A stretch of DNA of 64,000 nt from Viscum album (Eukaryota > Streptophyta > Magnoliopsida > Santalales > Viscaceae): positions 960,106,097 through 960,170,096 of the forward strand of contig OY728121.1 of the NCBI GenBank assembly GCA_963277665.1, read 5' to 3'. Within the stretch, counting starts at the first letter, position 1, and each line of letters begins with the position of its first letter. The position numbers and the translations under genes are program-made. Shown one piece after another: positions 9,041-23,066 of this stretch. Under the pieces are notes generated by a model. That model was not told the DNA's origin and did not search any database. It worked only from the letters and a program-made list of their open reading frames with translations.

Positions 9041-10490
9041 AGGTGAAAGTCTATGAGAAAAGTACATGGCGTGTCTCTATAGTCTCGGGTTTTCCTATGC
9101 ACTTTGGCCCGTGCCTATGTACTTCATCCCATGACCATGTACTCTGGTCATTCCCATGTATCAGGTTGTGTCCAGGTACCTAGTCATGCCTTTGTACTTG
9201 TCCATGCCCATGTTATTGGTCATTTCTATGCCCATGTATTCCTAGAGTACATGCAAAGCTGCTATCACCATGTCACATGGTGAGTCTGAGGGAATACATA
9301 GTGTGTGATATTTATCTTCACCCGAAACCCTAGTTTCCACTGATAGGGGACTACATGACGTGTGTTCATTTGAGATACACGGTGTGTAGTCAGGAATTTT
9401 TTAGAAACCAAAGTTTCTTCACATAAATTCTATATCCACCATCTCTTCTATCGTTTGAGCCTGTTTGACCACTCAAATCTACTAAAACCGAAGGGAATAT
9501 CTCTAGCCCCTAGTGGAAAACAATCAGAAATCCTATCACCTACATGGTAATCCGCTATGCGTCTACCACCATTAGGGGTCCCAAAACCCCATAAACATCA
9601 CCCGAAACCTATGAATACATCATGATCTATCAGCAAAAAACCTCTCTGAAACTCGTGCATGCATCCACCATGCATTTGGGGGTTCGATTGCACTCGAATA
9701 TAACCCAAGAATATCAAACTACAACCCCATGGGACAATGGCGAAGAACATGGAGAATGGTGGGGGGAATGCATAAGAACAAAGTGAATAGATAATTGGCC
9801 AATGCGATCTCATCCAACAATTACTTAATCTTGGAATCCATGGGTGAAAATAAGGTGTAACATAGGAATAATCAGATTATGAATACCAAAATATGATAGG
9901 GCTCATGCGAAGGATATAAATCACAGAGAAAAATAAAGAAAATATACCAATCCAATATTATAAAATTAAATGGGAAAAAATAAATAAAATAGCTAGTCCT
10001 ACCTTAGGATTGGATCAATCATTGGTGAATAACATGAATACTAGAGATAGAGGAGAATATCCACCACATTTGTTGCCTGTCTCATGATTCACCTTGATCT
10101 ATTAATTGTCAATATTTGATATCTATCCGCCAATGAAGAATGATTCCTCCTCCTCTCTAATATCTAGGGTTATGTGGTTAAACTTAGAGATTTTCTATAA
10201 TAGTAAATTTATAGAGGAGGTCTTAGGTATAGGTCATAAAATAAATAAATTTAATTAATTAATTAATTTACTTAACAAACCCTCCAACAACTGTCTTGCA
10301 AGGGATGCTAGATGCTAACCCACTTTATGTCGCACCTAAGGTAAACCCTGCGTTCCAAAAACAACCATGGTCTCAGATCTCCCATCTGAGTTCCCAATCA
10401 ATGGAAAAAACATAAACACCAAAATGATGCGTGCACATTCTTTAATATGTATTAATATTTTTAATATATTGATTTTAGGGTCCTGCGACA
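9041..10490 (-). repeat. LTR fragment G, minus strand
   Basis: Read on the minus strand, this starts TGTCGCAGGACCC at 10490, a typical plant gypsy LTR start. It has a TATAAA box (complement of 10208-10213) and a donor-like AAG/GTAGGA about 200 bases later (minus-strand GT at 10013-10012), the same spacing as the other LTRs here. Towards 9041 it carries spaced GTACATGG-like repeats and a perfect 7-base-pair hairpin (9266-9282). It ends where A is inserted, so the rest of G is probably left of the window. No coding frame is supported. Confidence 0.6.
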
Positions 10491-11700
10491 CCCAAACACA
10501 ACACTAACTCCAAGGAAAAATCCTAATATATACATAGAAATATCTAAAGGACTAATCTAACAAAAATGGATTTGTTACACATCCTTCCCACAATCCATAC
10601 AAAACATCCACAATAACCATCATAGTTTCCATTTTATTCATTAATTTATATCAAATTCCATATTTACTATTCCCCAACCAATAATAGATGCATTATGAAA
10701 TTTATTTATCATATATAATGTCTAAACATTCCTTTAACTTCCACTCACATTTACTTTATCCATTATTAATTCACATTAAGCATTTATATATCAATTACAA
10801 CCAGCATCTATTTTTTTCATCCATGCGACTTTACCAAATTTAATTAATTTCCATTTCATACCTCTGAGCATTACTAAAAAATCTCCACTCTATAATTATC
10901 ACCTTGAAACCAGCCCAAATTACTACTAAATCACCTCGTATTCCACAACCAATGCCCCGTGCCAACCATATCACCAAAACTAACCCCTCCCCCAAAATTA
11001 ACCACATCAATACCATCACAATATCCAACCAAAACCACATCACACATCACAACCATACCCACACAAGATCAAATATCCATAATATTTCCAAATATAAAAT
11101 ATTAGGAACCAAAATCAAACATATTTATATATATTTGAAAATAATAATGTCTAGTGCCAACATCATTTCAAGTCTAGGATATCCAAACAACTCATTAATT
11201 ACCAAATTTAATTATTATTAAATCATGAGAAGTGATTCCAGCACACAAACACAATAATAATTCATGATAACAATTTCACAGAATTTATGGGATCTCATAA
11301 AAAATCAAAACACATAAAAACAATTCTTTAAATTTTGAAGGTTTGAATACCATAAGGATATTAGAATATAGATTACCCATCCTTTTTTATAATTAATTCA
11401 GTTCACCAACAATCATATTTCTCCATTAAATTTGATGTTATTTTATTTTACATAAAATAAAAATAACATCAGCACATGAAATAACATAGAACTATATAGA
11501 AAATTATAGGCGGTGCACAACCCCTTTTTTAATCTTCACCATCTTGGTTTATTTACCTCTTTAAGATGATTCATTGTAATTACCCAAAAAATAAAGAAAC
11601 ATGATAATATCACTATTTACACAAAATAAAAGAGAGAAAGTGTTAAATCTCATACCTCACCATGAATCTCAACAGTTCATTTCACAATGACCGAAGGAGG
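10491..11700 (-). repeat. Element F, 3' LTR fragment, minus strand
   Basis: About 1 kb (10583-11584) aligns in the same orientation with 17808-18814, and more weakly with D's LTR on the plus strand (about 24540-25770). A donor-like GAG/GTATGAG corresponds to GAG/GTAGGGG in D. The fragment is cut at 10490 by LTR G. By analogy with D the LTR start should lie further right, but I could not locate it in the AT-rich sequence. The small frames here are chance. Confidence 0.6.
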
Positions 11701-14700
11701 ATATAAATGCTCACAAGATTGAGAATATGCATGAAAAAACCTTAGCAATATGAAACTATTATGACATATGACATGGTTCAACTATGATCGTGAAACTCAA
11801 GTTGTGATTCTAGTTGTCCAAGTTCTTAAAATAGTATAAGAATTGAGAGGGACCCAGATCACTCCCTCGAAAAGTTTATCATTTTAGAGAGTTGCTCCAA
11901 TTTTTTTTACATAGGCATGAATGTTTGTAGTATATGAATTTATTATCAGGTTATTTTTATTTAATTTAATTATTTAAATAGTAAAATTGGTTCCATGCAT
12001 GATTTTTTGTGTTAATTGGATTTATTATCAAGTTATTTTTATTTAATCTATTTATCTATCATTTTTTATAGCAAATTTAATATTTAAATTTCTCATGTAA
12101 TCAATGCATCCCATTTAAATCATACCTTTTATTTTTTTTTAATTATTATATATTTTATATATCATTTCATTCTTCTCTCTTTACTCTATTTATTCACATG
12201 TTTTTATTTACCTATTTTTTTTTTAAATTTATGCAATTATCTTTATTTTTAAACATTTTTATTTTGAAAAAATTTCATTTTATTCATTTTTTTTCGCAAA
12301 CCATTTCAATATATATATATCTATAATACATACATATATATAACAAAAATAAACAACATAGTATATAATTATGTGTGTGTTTATATATAATACATTATGA
12401 AATGTTTTATAACAATGAATTATATATACATAATATATTTTATATGCATAAAATTATTCACATGAAAAAAACTCAAGGCATAAAAATATAGTAGACACAT
12501 TATATATATATATATATATATATATATCAATAATATAAATATCATAAATTCTTTATGAAGGATATTTAAAATCAATTCATAATATATTTAAATTGATACA
12601 TTTGAAATCACAATTGATACACAATATATTTAATAAAAGCACAATATTTTCAAACCATACATAAAATTTTATCATGAAAAATATATCACTCTTAATAAAA
12701 ATTTGAAAATTAGATTAAATTAAAAAATAATATAATTACCTAAAATTAAAATAATCCTTCCTTAATCCTTATATGCTACTAAAAAATATCATTGGACTCC
12801 CTCAACTCAAGAAATGACAAGGAAAGGGTTTGGAAAAATATAGGCCCTTATATTAGATAACAATAAAAAAATTCTCATCATAGAGAATTAAAATAAAACC
12901 TGAAAGAAATATAACTAACAAGCCCAACTAACACTCCTCTAGGGGATACATCTCAAATAGGAATAAAATAATATCAATACACACCCACCTACCAGATCTA
13001 AATGATTAGACTTTTATATAAGTTGACTTCATCAATCTAATCATAGTAACAACATAAAAATTATAGTAGGGAACACCATCTAGAAATAATGTCTCCTCAT
13101 TGATTTTAAATAAGCAATATAGAACTTCCACACTTGAGTTTTATTAGGTAAAAAATTTATGTTAGCTAGTTTTTAGTATAGTTATTTATTGTCTAGGAAA
13201 TATATTCTCAACAAAAACATATCAACACCCCATGAAATCATTAGCCAAATTTTTCATCATGGTCCATTCTTAATTTATTTAAATAATCAAATCTAATATT
13301 TAAATAATTTTACTTAGGAATGATATTAAAATTAAAATCATATCATACCTTATCCTTATGTATCATGATCTACATGCTTAAATTAAACATTCTTTAAACA
13401 TATTACTACAAAAAAAACATGAATCCAGGTTACATTTAAGGGAATATGCTTTTACTTCCATATTTTTAAATGAAATTATTAGAAGAAACATGCTTAAACA
13501 AATTCAATCTAAAATCCTCAAAATAGACCACATAAATATTATTCATCTTTATACTTTATTCCCATAATAATCTACCCTTACACTTGCCTATATATCATAG
13601 AATCTTTTCAACTGGTCATGAATTTAAACAATAATAATGGAATTCAATTTAAGATGAAACATGTTATGTAAATCATGAAATCAAAAATTAATAGAAGAAA
13701 TTATAATCAAATCTAATGGGATATTCTCCTAGTATGTTTCATGTCAAGTGCATGTATTACTATAAATTTCTTATAATTCTCTCAACAAAATATTTTCACC
13801 ACATTACTTTTCTTATTAATATCTGATCATTCTTTTAATTTCTCACTAAATTTCTACACACTCAAATTTCATGCTTTATACTTGATCAAAACATAAAATA
13901 ATAAATCATGCAGTAAATTTAAATTCAAAACATTTAGATCTAATAATTTTTAACATAGAATGAACAATATGTCTCATAAGTTATCATGCTTACATAATAA
14001 TTTGTTTATATTTTTCTTTATATAGGAAGGGGGAGTCCCCCCTTTTTTATTAAATGTAAGAAAATCCTCCCTTTTTTCTGGGCAGAGGGATCCTATAAAA
14101 TATAATTATAGGAAAAAAGGCCCAAATAACTATCTCAAAGTCCCTAACCCGTACGACTATCTATGACCTCCCATCTATCATCATTAGAGGTTGCTGTTCG
14201 CAATGCCCCTGCTATCGCCCATGAAAATCTGCACCATTGGCCCATCGTCCTTCCATCATCCATGAAATCTACACCATCGACCCTTTATCAAGGCTATTTT
14301 ATGAATCACCCATGCACATGCACATCAGATCACTGTATCCCATGCCCCATTAACTCTAGTTACCAAATATCAAAATTTTTCACTCTCACCACCAATCCCA
14401 CCTGCCATCCCAACTTTTTCTGTGTCCTCCACCAGTCCAAAGTTAGAGGACGCTTCCTTCCATGCTATCTGCACACACCATGTAACCATCTTGTGCACCT
14501 ATGTGTGTGAGAGGATCATTTCCCCCACATGGGGTTGGAAAAAAAATTTTGTAGATAAAATTTGATACCTAGCTGCCCAGATGAAGTGCTATAGTCGAGT
14601 ACCACTCGACTGCGGTGATGACCACAAATAATTTGTTTATAGTGTTCATTAAAAATGACTCTTACATCAATTGTCAATTAAATCATGCGTTATTAATTTA

Positions 14701-16250
14701 TTTTTAAATAAAATATACATCATACATGCATTAAGACTCTTCTTTAATTCACATAATCTGATCAACAAGAATTCACAACTCTTAATATGGTATTTAATTA
14801 AATGAATCATAACTATAACTTATGATTAATTATAATAAATTTATCTTAATACATGTAATAACATTTAATATTAAGGAATGAAAAAATATAAAACATTTTG
14901 TTTACATATTTATTTTAAAACTAAAATATTTACCATCAACATAAAATTTAATTAAGGAAAGATTTCAAAAAAAAATTCATGAAATTTATGATTATTTGGG
15001 AATGATTCATCATTAATGAAAACACATTAATATAATAATATTATCAATATTAAATAATATTTTAAATTCCTCACATTCTCTTACAAGTTTGTCAATTAAC
15101 ATTATTAAATTTTCAAAGGCCAAAACTAACATGGAATATTACTAATTAAAACTAAGCATCTCATCATATCATAACTCACAACGAAGAATGTTTTAACTAA
15201 TATGAATCAATTTAAAATGAGTGTGTTATAATTATAATAACCACATAATATCAATATACTTCATAACAAGTAAACACTCTAAAAATATTCAAAAATAAAA
15301 TTCTAAATTCAACTGTACACCTTTTAGATTTTTAATTACTTAAAGTGGGCTCAGAGGACCTTAAAACAAACATCAGTTTTTAAATCATGAAAATTGTTCC
15401 TTAAAACCTGTGAATTAATTTTTTTTATAAGAATATAAAAACATTTCAAAGAGTAACTTTTAAATCATCCTTCAAAATAATTTTTACATAACTCTAAATT
15501 TGTCTTTTAAATCACGAGGCTAATAATACTTTTTATAAAACAATCTAAACCAGTTACAATATCACTCTAAAAATTATTATAAACATTATTTAACATAAAA
15601 CTATCACTTAATAAGAAACAAATAACATCACAATTAAAATAAATTCATATATACATTACTAAATATTTTTACCATCTTAACTTATCATGAAAGGCATGGT
15701 ATTAACAGTTCATCCATCATTATATCAAAACATTAATCATGATTTTATCATAATTTTCTCATTCAACTAATACAAACCTATCATGCTCTTTAATATCAAC
15801 ATACACAACTTCAAAACTAGAGAATAATAATTAACACATAACACACATCATAAAACATAAGGTTGAAACAATTTACTTTATCAAGTTTAAAGATCATATG
15901 GGTTTGTTAACAAATATGTAATTACCAAGAACACACCCAAGTGAAAACTATACAAAATTTAACATTTCCATTTACCATTTAATATGAGTGAGTTTAATTA
16001 ATTTACAAAGTTTTAAGTCAAGAACACATTATATTCCTCGAATAATAAAATCACCTACATCAGTATAAATAGAACTTCTATAAGAATACAGATTAAGGGA
16101 ACCCATCCACCACACCATAATATTTTCTACTTTGAGTGGCCCCGAATCACCCACAAGGATTCAAATCATGTCATGAAAAGAACACAACTTGGTGGGGGAT
16201 GTGTAACCCCTCTTCATATACTTTAATCCATAACATATGTTACCAACACA
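11701..16250 (-). other. AT-rich interior of F, no recognisable gag-pol
   Basis: This 4.5 kb stretch lies between the two F LTR copies. I found no reverse transcriptase, RNase H or integrase motif on either strand. It contains long A/T runs, a (TA)n tract around 12500-12525, and a GC-richer island (about 14000-14570) with a minus-strand TATATAAAG near 14025. Part of it is probably the rest of the F 3' LTR. The remainder may be a gutted or non-autonomous internal region, or unidentified nested relics. A junction-like GGTGGGGGATG/TGTAACCCC lies at 16199-16217. Confidence 0.4.
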
Positions 16251-16602
16251 ATATAAATCCCTAATCCCAGTAGCATGAAATTCATTAAAATTAATTTAAT
16301 TAATCTCATTTAATTCCCATAATCACCCCATTAAAACACAAGTGCAAAAAATCATGATTCATGTACTAATCCTAGGTCACTACCCTATAAGAAGTATGAC
16401 CTCACTTGGTCATTCAGTAGACTCAGAGTCCTTATGTCAGATCATGGGGGGCTCTAAAATCTCATATCCTAGCCGATCTCCCTGACCTATGTCACACACT
16501 GAGATCAATTGGTGTTATTTCTCTATCAACCCATGCGATCCTCATAGTGTCTAAATCCAATCTCCATCCTATCTCTTAACTACAAATTTTTATAACACTC
16601 TT
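16251..16602 (-). other. Element F primer region and leader, minus strand
   Basis: Read on the minus strand this aligns with the D leader (50384-50730), sharing blocks such as AATGACCAAGTGAGGT and GTGACCTAGGAT. The position of the primer site is clear but it is decayed (GAGTGTTATAA versus D's TGGTATTATAG). This alignment shows that F belongs to the D family and fixes the F 5' LTR end at about 16603. Confidence 0.65.
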
Positions 16603-18814
16603 TCATGACACCCCCCACTAGTACCCCTATTGGGTCAATAGTGAAGAAAATGAGTTATCCCCAAATTCCACCTCTAATAGGCCCCGAGTTGGCAACTACC
16701 ACCAAGGGAATAAAACAAACAATGGGAGGTATTGCACTCATAATAAAATTTAAGGACAAGAGATAAGATAAAAATAAGCAATCAAAACCACATCATATAA
16801 ATAAACCATGACCCTATAAAATAAAATTCAATAATTCATGTCATGTTATACATAATAAATCTCTAAGATAAAATGCCAAAACAACTCCCAAGCCATAGCA
16901 ATAACGAAAACTCTAGATCCAATCTAGTACAATCCAAATCGGTTACCAAAACCATATTGAGGACATGATATATATATGGAATATCATTATATGTATACTT
17001 CATAGGATCTTTCTCAAGACCTCTCATGAAAGAGTGAGAAAATCATACCAATGCATCAGTGAGTAAAGAGTAAAACCAACAATCACCTATCAGGTCAACT
17101 ACCCACTCCCAAACTCACCAATAATCCCTCACAAAGTATTGAATCCAAGTATAATAAAATAGTATCATGAGAATATAATCCTAGGTGCCCCGCAATCACT
17201 TCCCCACTACTTTATCACTCTCACATGACCAACTTCAAACATTATATGATGATATACCTTCCTACCTGATGTGGGTCAGGTCACAACCCTACCTACCCCA
17301 ACTCTCGCAAGGTCCAACATCTTGTGTTGATATCAAGAAAATCCATATATCAAGTACCATAATAGTAAGGTATCATGAACATAAAGGTCATAAAACTTTT
17401 TCCATCCTACCATGCATGAATCCCACTATACATACCACACCGTCCTCCCTCTATCATTACACCATTGGGTACACTACATGCCACTCCCACACCATGAATG
17501 ACCACACTAACCTCAGGCCATTATAACTAGTCTGCATTTTAAGGTAGTGTTGAGAAGAGGATGAATTAAACCATCCTCTCTCATCAACTTGGATTTTGGG
17601 GAAAACACTTGGAAATAAAATATTTGGTGTCGGTATAAAATACTCTACTCATGTGGGGTGTATTTAGAAATCATAAGAAAATACATGAATAAGTAGTTTC
17701 ATAAAATAAAAAGCCTAAGTGTACACATAGATAACCCAAAAAACTCAAAATTCTCCACCACAAGGTCACCACTACCCATCAAAAACCATTACCGCTTCTA
17801 TAGCACATGTTTCCAACCATCCATACAATACATCCCCAACGACCATCATAGTTTCCATTTTATTCATTAATTTGTATCTAATTAAATATTTACCATTAAC
17901 CAACCAATAATATATTCATTATGCCATTTATTTATCATATATAATTTCAAACCATTCCTTTAACCACCACTCACATTTATTTATTCCATTATTCATTTAC
18001 TTCAAGCATTTATATTTTAATTATAGCTTACATCTATTTTTTCAACCATGCCACTTTACTAGATTTAATTAATTTCCATTCCATACCACTGAGAAAACTA
18101 AAAAAATCCCACACCATAATAGTCACTTCATAACCATCCCACATCACTACCAAATCACACTACATTCCATATCCTATACATAATGCCAACTACAGAACCA
18201 CAACCATCCCCTCATCAATAATTAACCACAACACTAACATAAAAATATCCAGCCATAACTGCATCACATATCATAGCCATTGCCACATAGATACAAGTAT
18301 CCATCATATTTCAAAGCATAAAATATTTAGATTCAAAATAAGAAATCTTCATAAATATTCAATAATAATAAGGGATAATATCAATATCATTTCAAGTCTA
18401 TATTATCCAAAAAACTCATTAATTAACATTTTCAATAATTATTAAACTATGTGAAGTGTTTCCTCACACAAATAGAATAATAATTCATGAAAAAAATTTC
18501 AAAACATTTATGGGATCTCATAAACAATCAAAACACAGAGAAATAATACATTAAATTTTGAAGGTATGAATACCACATGGATTTTATAATACTGATTCCA
18601 CTCATTTTTCCATAATTAATTAATTTACCTAACTATTATAGTTATCTATAACAATTCATGTTATTTTATTTTACATAAAATAATAATAGTAGTAGCACAT
18701 GAAATAATATAGAAATATACAACAAATATAGTAGCTTCACAACCCCCTTTTTTAATCTCTATAATCCCACTTTAGTTATTTATCTCTTTAATTTAATTTA
18801 TATTGATTACCCAA
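16603..18814 (-). repeat. Element F, 5' LTR (3' part), minus strand, interrupted by D
   Basis: On the minus strand this aligns in order with the pieces of D's LTR that lie before B, between B and C, and after C. The matched D pieces total about 2.25 kb against 2.2 kb here. It stops abruptly at 18814, where D starts with TGTGTTAAGAACCCC. The missing first part should lie beyond the right end of the window. The frame at 17185-17526 on the other strand is chance. Confidence 0.7.
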
Positions 18815-20770
18815 TGTGTTAAGAACCCCAAAGGGTTGTGTTTTATTTGTTTAAAATAATATTTGATACTCACAAAAACCCCAAAGGTGATGTCCAAGGT
18901 GATTTTTTTAAAAATAGATTACTAGACATTGATGTTGGACTTGTTGAAAAATGGGTTGAAGGCTAAGAGGATTGAGTTCATAGGTAATCTAGAAGTGAAG
19001 GAATAAAATTACACAAGGGGGTAACATGGATAGGAAGATAAGACCACATCGTAGTTGTTTTCATGATGAAGGTTGTAACACCCCAAGATTTCATAGTATG
19101 TTATCTCTTTAAAGTAAATAGCTTATATTGCATGCAACATTGACTTGTCTTGCATTATATGCAAGATTGAGTTTCTACAAAACAACATATTAGTATTATA
19201 ATTATTTAAATGATATATTTATTTATAAATTAAATATTGTAATATGAATAGTAATAAATAGATTTTAAATGTTATTTATATATTTTTTATAAATAAAACA
19301 TATTTATAATGAAATGTATAAGTTTTGTTAAAATAGTTATATATTTAGGAAAACTATTTTCTTATAAGAACTACTTTTATGTCCTTTTGTGAATGACGAT
19401 AAAATTAATTTTAGACACTTATAAAAATTTAATTTTGTAAAATAGACTTCATTTTTGAATTCAGAATATCAAAATTAGCTTATGGTTAATTTTTGGTATT
19501 TTTCTGAAAACATTCAATTTTTGATGAATAGTGAAAAATACTGCATAGTACATAAAAACAATTTTTTCATTTAAATAATTATTTTTAATTAAAATTTATC
19601 TTAAAGTAAAAATAGATACATAATACATATATTAGTTCAATTTAAGTAATTTGAGTCATTTTATAATAAGATTAGATATATAAAATTTTATTGAACTTTT
19701 AACGTCTTTTACCCACCTTCTAGGAACATTTTCAAATTTGCATAAAACATAATTTTACCGCTTCTGTGAATTGAATTTAAAAAATCTTTTGACGAATAAC
19801 AACTTTTGAATTTTATTTACCACGATTAAAAGTAAATAGGGCAATTAAAGTTAAAAATATTATAATAATATAAAATTATCCCAACACATGTCCTAATTCT
19901 ATTGGATAAGTGTTTCTTGACCAAAATCAACCTTATGAAAAAATAATATCCTTTTTGATCCATCTGGGTTAGATTAGGAAATTTATTATATTTTATTTAA
20001 AGAAGAGTTAAAAGTGTCAAATTCACATTTTAATAACTCAACCATTTTTAATATAGGTTTATACATAAGATAAATTAGACTATAAATATTAATTAGAAAT
20101 ATAGAATATTTAACACATCATGGTATTTTATTTATATTTTTTATACATTAAATAATTAAATTTATTTATGACACAACGACAATGCAGTAATTACCCCATT
20201 AATGAAAGATTAAAATAATTGATATTATAAAAATTAAAATAAATATAAATTGAAACTTTTGATGTCATCTACAATTTTTTTTGTGAATATGACATGTTAG
20301 GTTTGATTAAATCTATTTTTTCTAAGTAATAAATTTTTTATGACTAACAAAATCCAAATACTAAATAGTGTCAAAATTGACATAAATGAGTTTTTAAAAC
20401 AAATACTATTTTATTAAATGATATAATATTCCTAAAAATATAATATTAGAAAAAATGACTTATATAATGTTATATATTTTATTAATGAACCACTTTAGTT
20501 TATCTTGTAATTTTATAGTAAATATATTAACCATGTAGTATAAAAATACAAGAAGACATGGTAAAAATTAAACTATTTAACTAAGAGTTAAATCTAAAAG
20601 ATAAGGTTAACATGGTGACCTAAACTTTTCTAAAACATATTTTTTGAGAGTATTTCGACCCGTACTCACCTTATCCTCTAAATTAATCCATTTTTAGGTA
20701 TTAGAAACAAAAAATAATTTTATAATAAATTAATATTTCAAGCTTTTCCTAAAGTGCCCCTCACCTCTCT

Positions 20771-20778
20771 TATAAAAG
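20771..20778 (+). promoter_or_regulatory. TATA box of solo LTR S
   Basis: TATAAAAG followed by GGTACCCCCC. The donor-like GAG/GTAATT lies about 175 bases downstream, matching the spacing in the A, B and C LTRs. Confidence 0.65.
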
Positions 20779-21120
20779 GGTACCCCCCTTCTCTCAAATT
20801 CACACATCAAAATCCATTTTTCTCGGAAAAAACCTACTCAAATCTCCTCCCAACTACCCTCAATTAAACCTATAGGCCTTAATTTTATCAGAAAGCCAAC
20901 CTAAGGATCCATTTTGTTCAAATAAAAAGGAAGCACCTGAATAAGAGGTAATTATTTTATCACCTCTTTCAGAGTTCTTTTCTTATTCTACTTATCTTTA
21001 TTTGTTGTTTCTATAATAAAATAATAAATCCATTAAATTATACATACTGATATGTTATTATAAATATGATACAAAAATATTCATTATTCTATCCATCCTA
21101 TGAATGACAAAATTACCATA

Positions 21121-21557
21121 CGTGCGTACGTACGGCTTACTGTCTCCATGTCGTGGTGTAGTTTGTTATTCAACACTACATTATTTTAATGGGTATAATA
21201 ATGAGTATAATTAATTTAAATAATGAATATAACATGTTAATTAGTATGTATATATAATATAACATCCAATTAAATACCGTTTCACTATCAATAGAATGAT
21301 ATTTTCGCTCGTACGTACGTACGACTTACCGTTTCCATGACACGATGAGATTCATCTTCAATGATCACTATTCAAGAATTATTATATATATATATATATA
21401 TAAATTGATTAATTATGAGATATAAAAATAATATTTCTAATAGAATTATATATATTTATGTAGATAAATATATTTCATTTACTTACTTCCATACTATACG
21501 ATGAGAAAACAGAAACAACGTTCATGCGTACGTACGGACTACCGTCTCCATGAATGG
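21121..21557 (+). repeat. Three spaced CGTACGTACG palindrome units in S
   Basis: The CGTACG-rich palindromes at 21121, 21310 and 21526 are each followed by a block like CTTACCGTCTCCATG. Units are about 190-215 bases apart, with unrelated AT-rich sequence between them. Confidence 0.6.
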
Positions 21558-22540
21558 TGTTTCCATTTCATATATTTATCTATTATAAATATTTATATTA
21601 TGAATATATATGATATATATATATATATATATCATGTTTTATATTTTGGAAGTATGTAAATCATGATCTAAGTGATATGATCAATAATAACAAGTTAAAA
21701 CACATACGATAAAGAAAGCGATTATTACCCGAAATGTTACTTTCACAAGAAAATTATTATTTAATGGGTAGTATAAAGTAATAAATGAATCATATATGAT
21801 ATCATAAATATGAATATGGTCCTCTTATAATTTAATAACAGACTCTGGTCATTATACATTAGGTTAAACGTACCCTCGACTAATGGAAAGTACAAGGTAA
21901 GGGTTAATTCATCAATCTCATTATTATCCGTGATTGTTTATGTGTAAGTATTTACTGGGACATTTTTATCATCCATGTACATGTTTCATAGAAAATTTTT
22001 CAAAAGGAATATTTTAAGGTTTTATGGAAGTGAATATTTAACTATATCATCATTTTAAATGTTTTAAAGATTTATTTTTCTAAATCTATTTAATTAATGT
22101 CCATATTTTCAAAATGATTTTAAGGATTTATTTATATGGACATGATTGTTTTAGAATGTTAATTCCTTTCAAAAGTTTCAAATTGGTATGGGAAAATTTT
22201 ATTAAAAAAACTCTTTTAAACGACTTCCTTTATAAATTGTGCGACTTTTGAACGATTTCATGAAAAAGGGATATTTCTCTCAAAGAGTTTTACTGATCAT
22301 TTTCAACTATGTCAACATACTTTACTGTATATTATTCTTAATTGAGGATGATTTATTATAATAAAATATTCCATATTGTTTTTAATGAGTTATTATATGT
22401 TTGACTGTGGATGTGGTATTTCTATACCATTCACGGTTTATGGTTAAAGTATTGACATTTCATATTCTAGTTTTAATACGAATGATTATGTAATGCTTCA
22501 CCCTTTTCATATGAGGAATGCATTGGACTTATTAAGTGAT

Positions 22541-22589
22541 GGGTGGGGCCCTTTATATCCCCTTGATGCATCTATAGGTCTCATGAGAC
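22541..22589 (+). promoter_or_regulatory. Conserved structured leader element (S copy)
   Basis: GGGTGGGGCCCTTTATATCCCC is followed by TGCATC and the palindrome GTCTCATGAGAC (22578-22589). It is the counterpart of 771-824 in A and 38935-38983 in C. Confidence 0.55.
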
Positions 22590-23066
22590 AAACTAGTATC
22601 TTGGCACAAGGCCTCAATAAAATATTTGTGAATGGTCCTGGAACAAGGCCTTGACGTAATAATTATTATGTCCGATGTTATGCATTCCCTTGTTATGAAA
22701 TTAGTTATTAAATGAGATTATTCAATTAGTATAATATCCATGTGCATGTTTATATGGTAATTTTTGGTTTATTTTTTCCATATTATTTTTAAGTAGATGT
22801 TTAAAAGGATGCTGTTTTTATTATACATCTTGCCTTAAAAGTTTATAGATTATACTGAATTATTTACCCTATTGAGCATCTGAGATCACCCCTTTCTTAT
22901 GTTTTATTTTCCCAGGATTCCAATAAGTGTATTATTATTTATATAAAAGGTTAATATATGGGAATAATTTCATTCTCAAAGGATTAATTATGTTTTGTTT
23001 TATGTTATAAAGTGTAATGTATCGTTCATGTATGTAATCTATTTTCCAAGACTGCTAAACTGATCG

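Larger units (their letters stand above)
20948..22915 (+). other. Putative leader intron in solo LTR S
   Basis: The donor GAG/GTAATT and the acceptor CACCCCTTTCTTATG...TTTTCCCAG correspond in position and sequence to those of element C. Support is positional and comparative only. Confidence 0.45.

Noticed and set aside
14163..14510. 115-codon open frame in the F interior
   Set aside because: No recognisable domain, no relatives in the window and ordinary length for chance in this less AT-rich patch.
17185..17526. 113-codon plus-strand open frame
   Set aside because: It lies antisense in the F 5' LTR, in sequence that aligns with non-coding D LTR.
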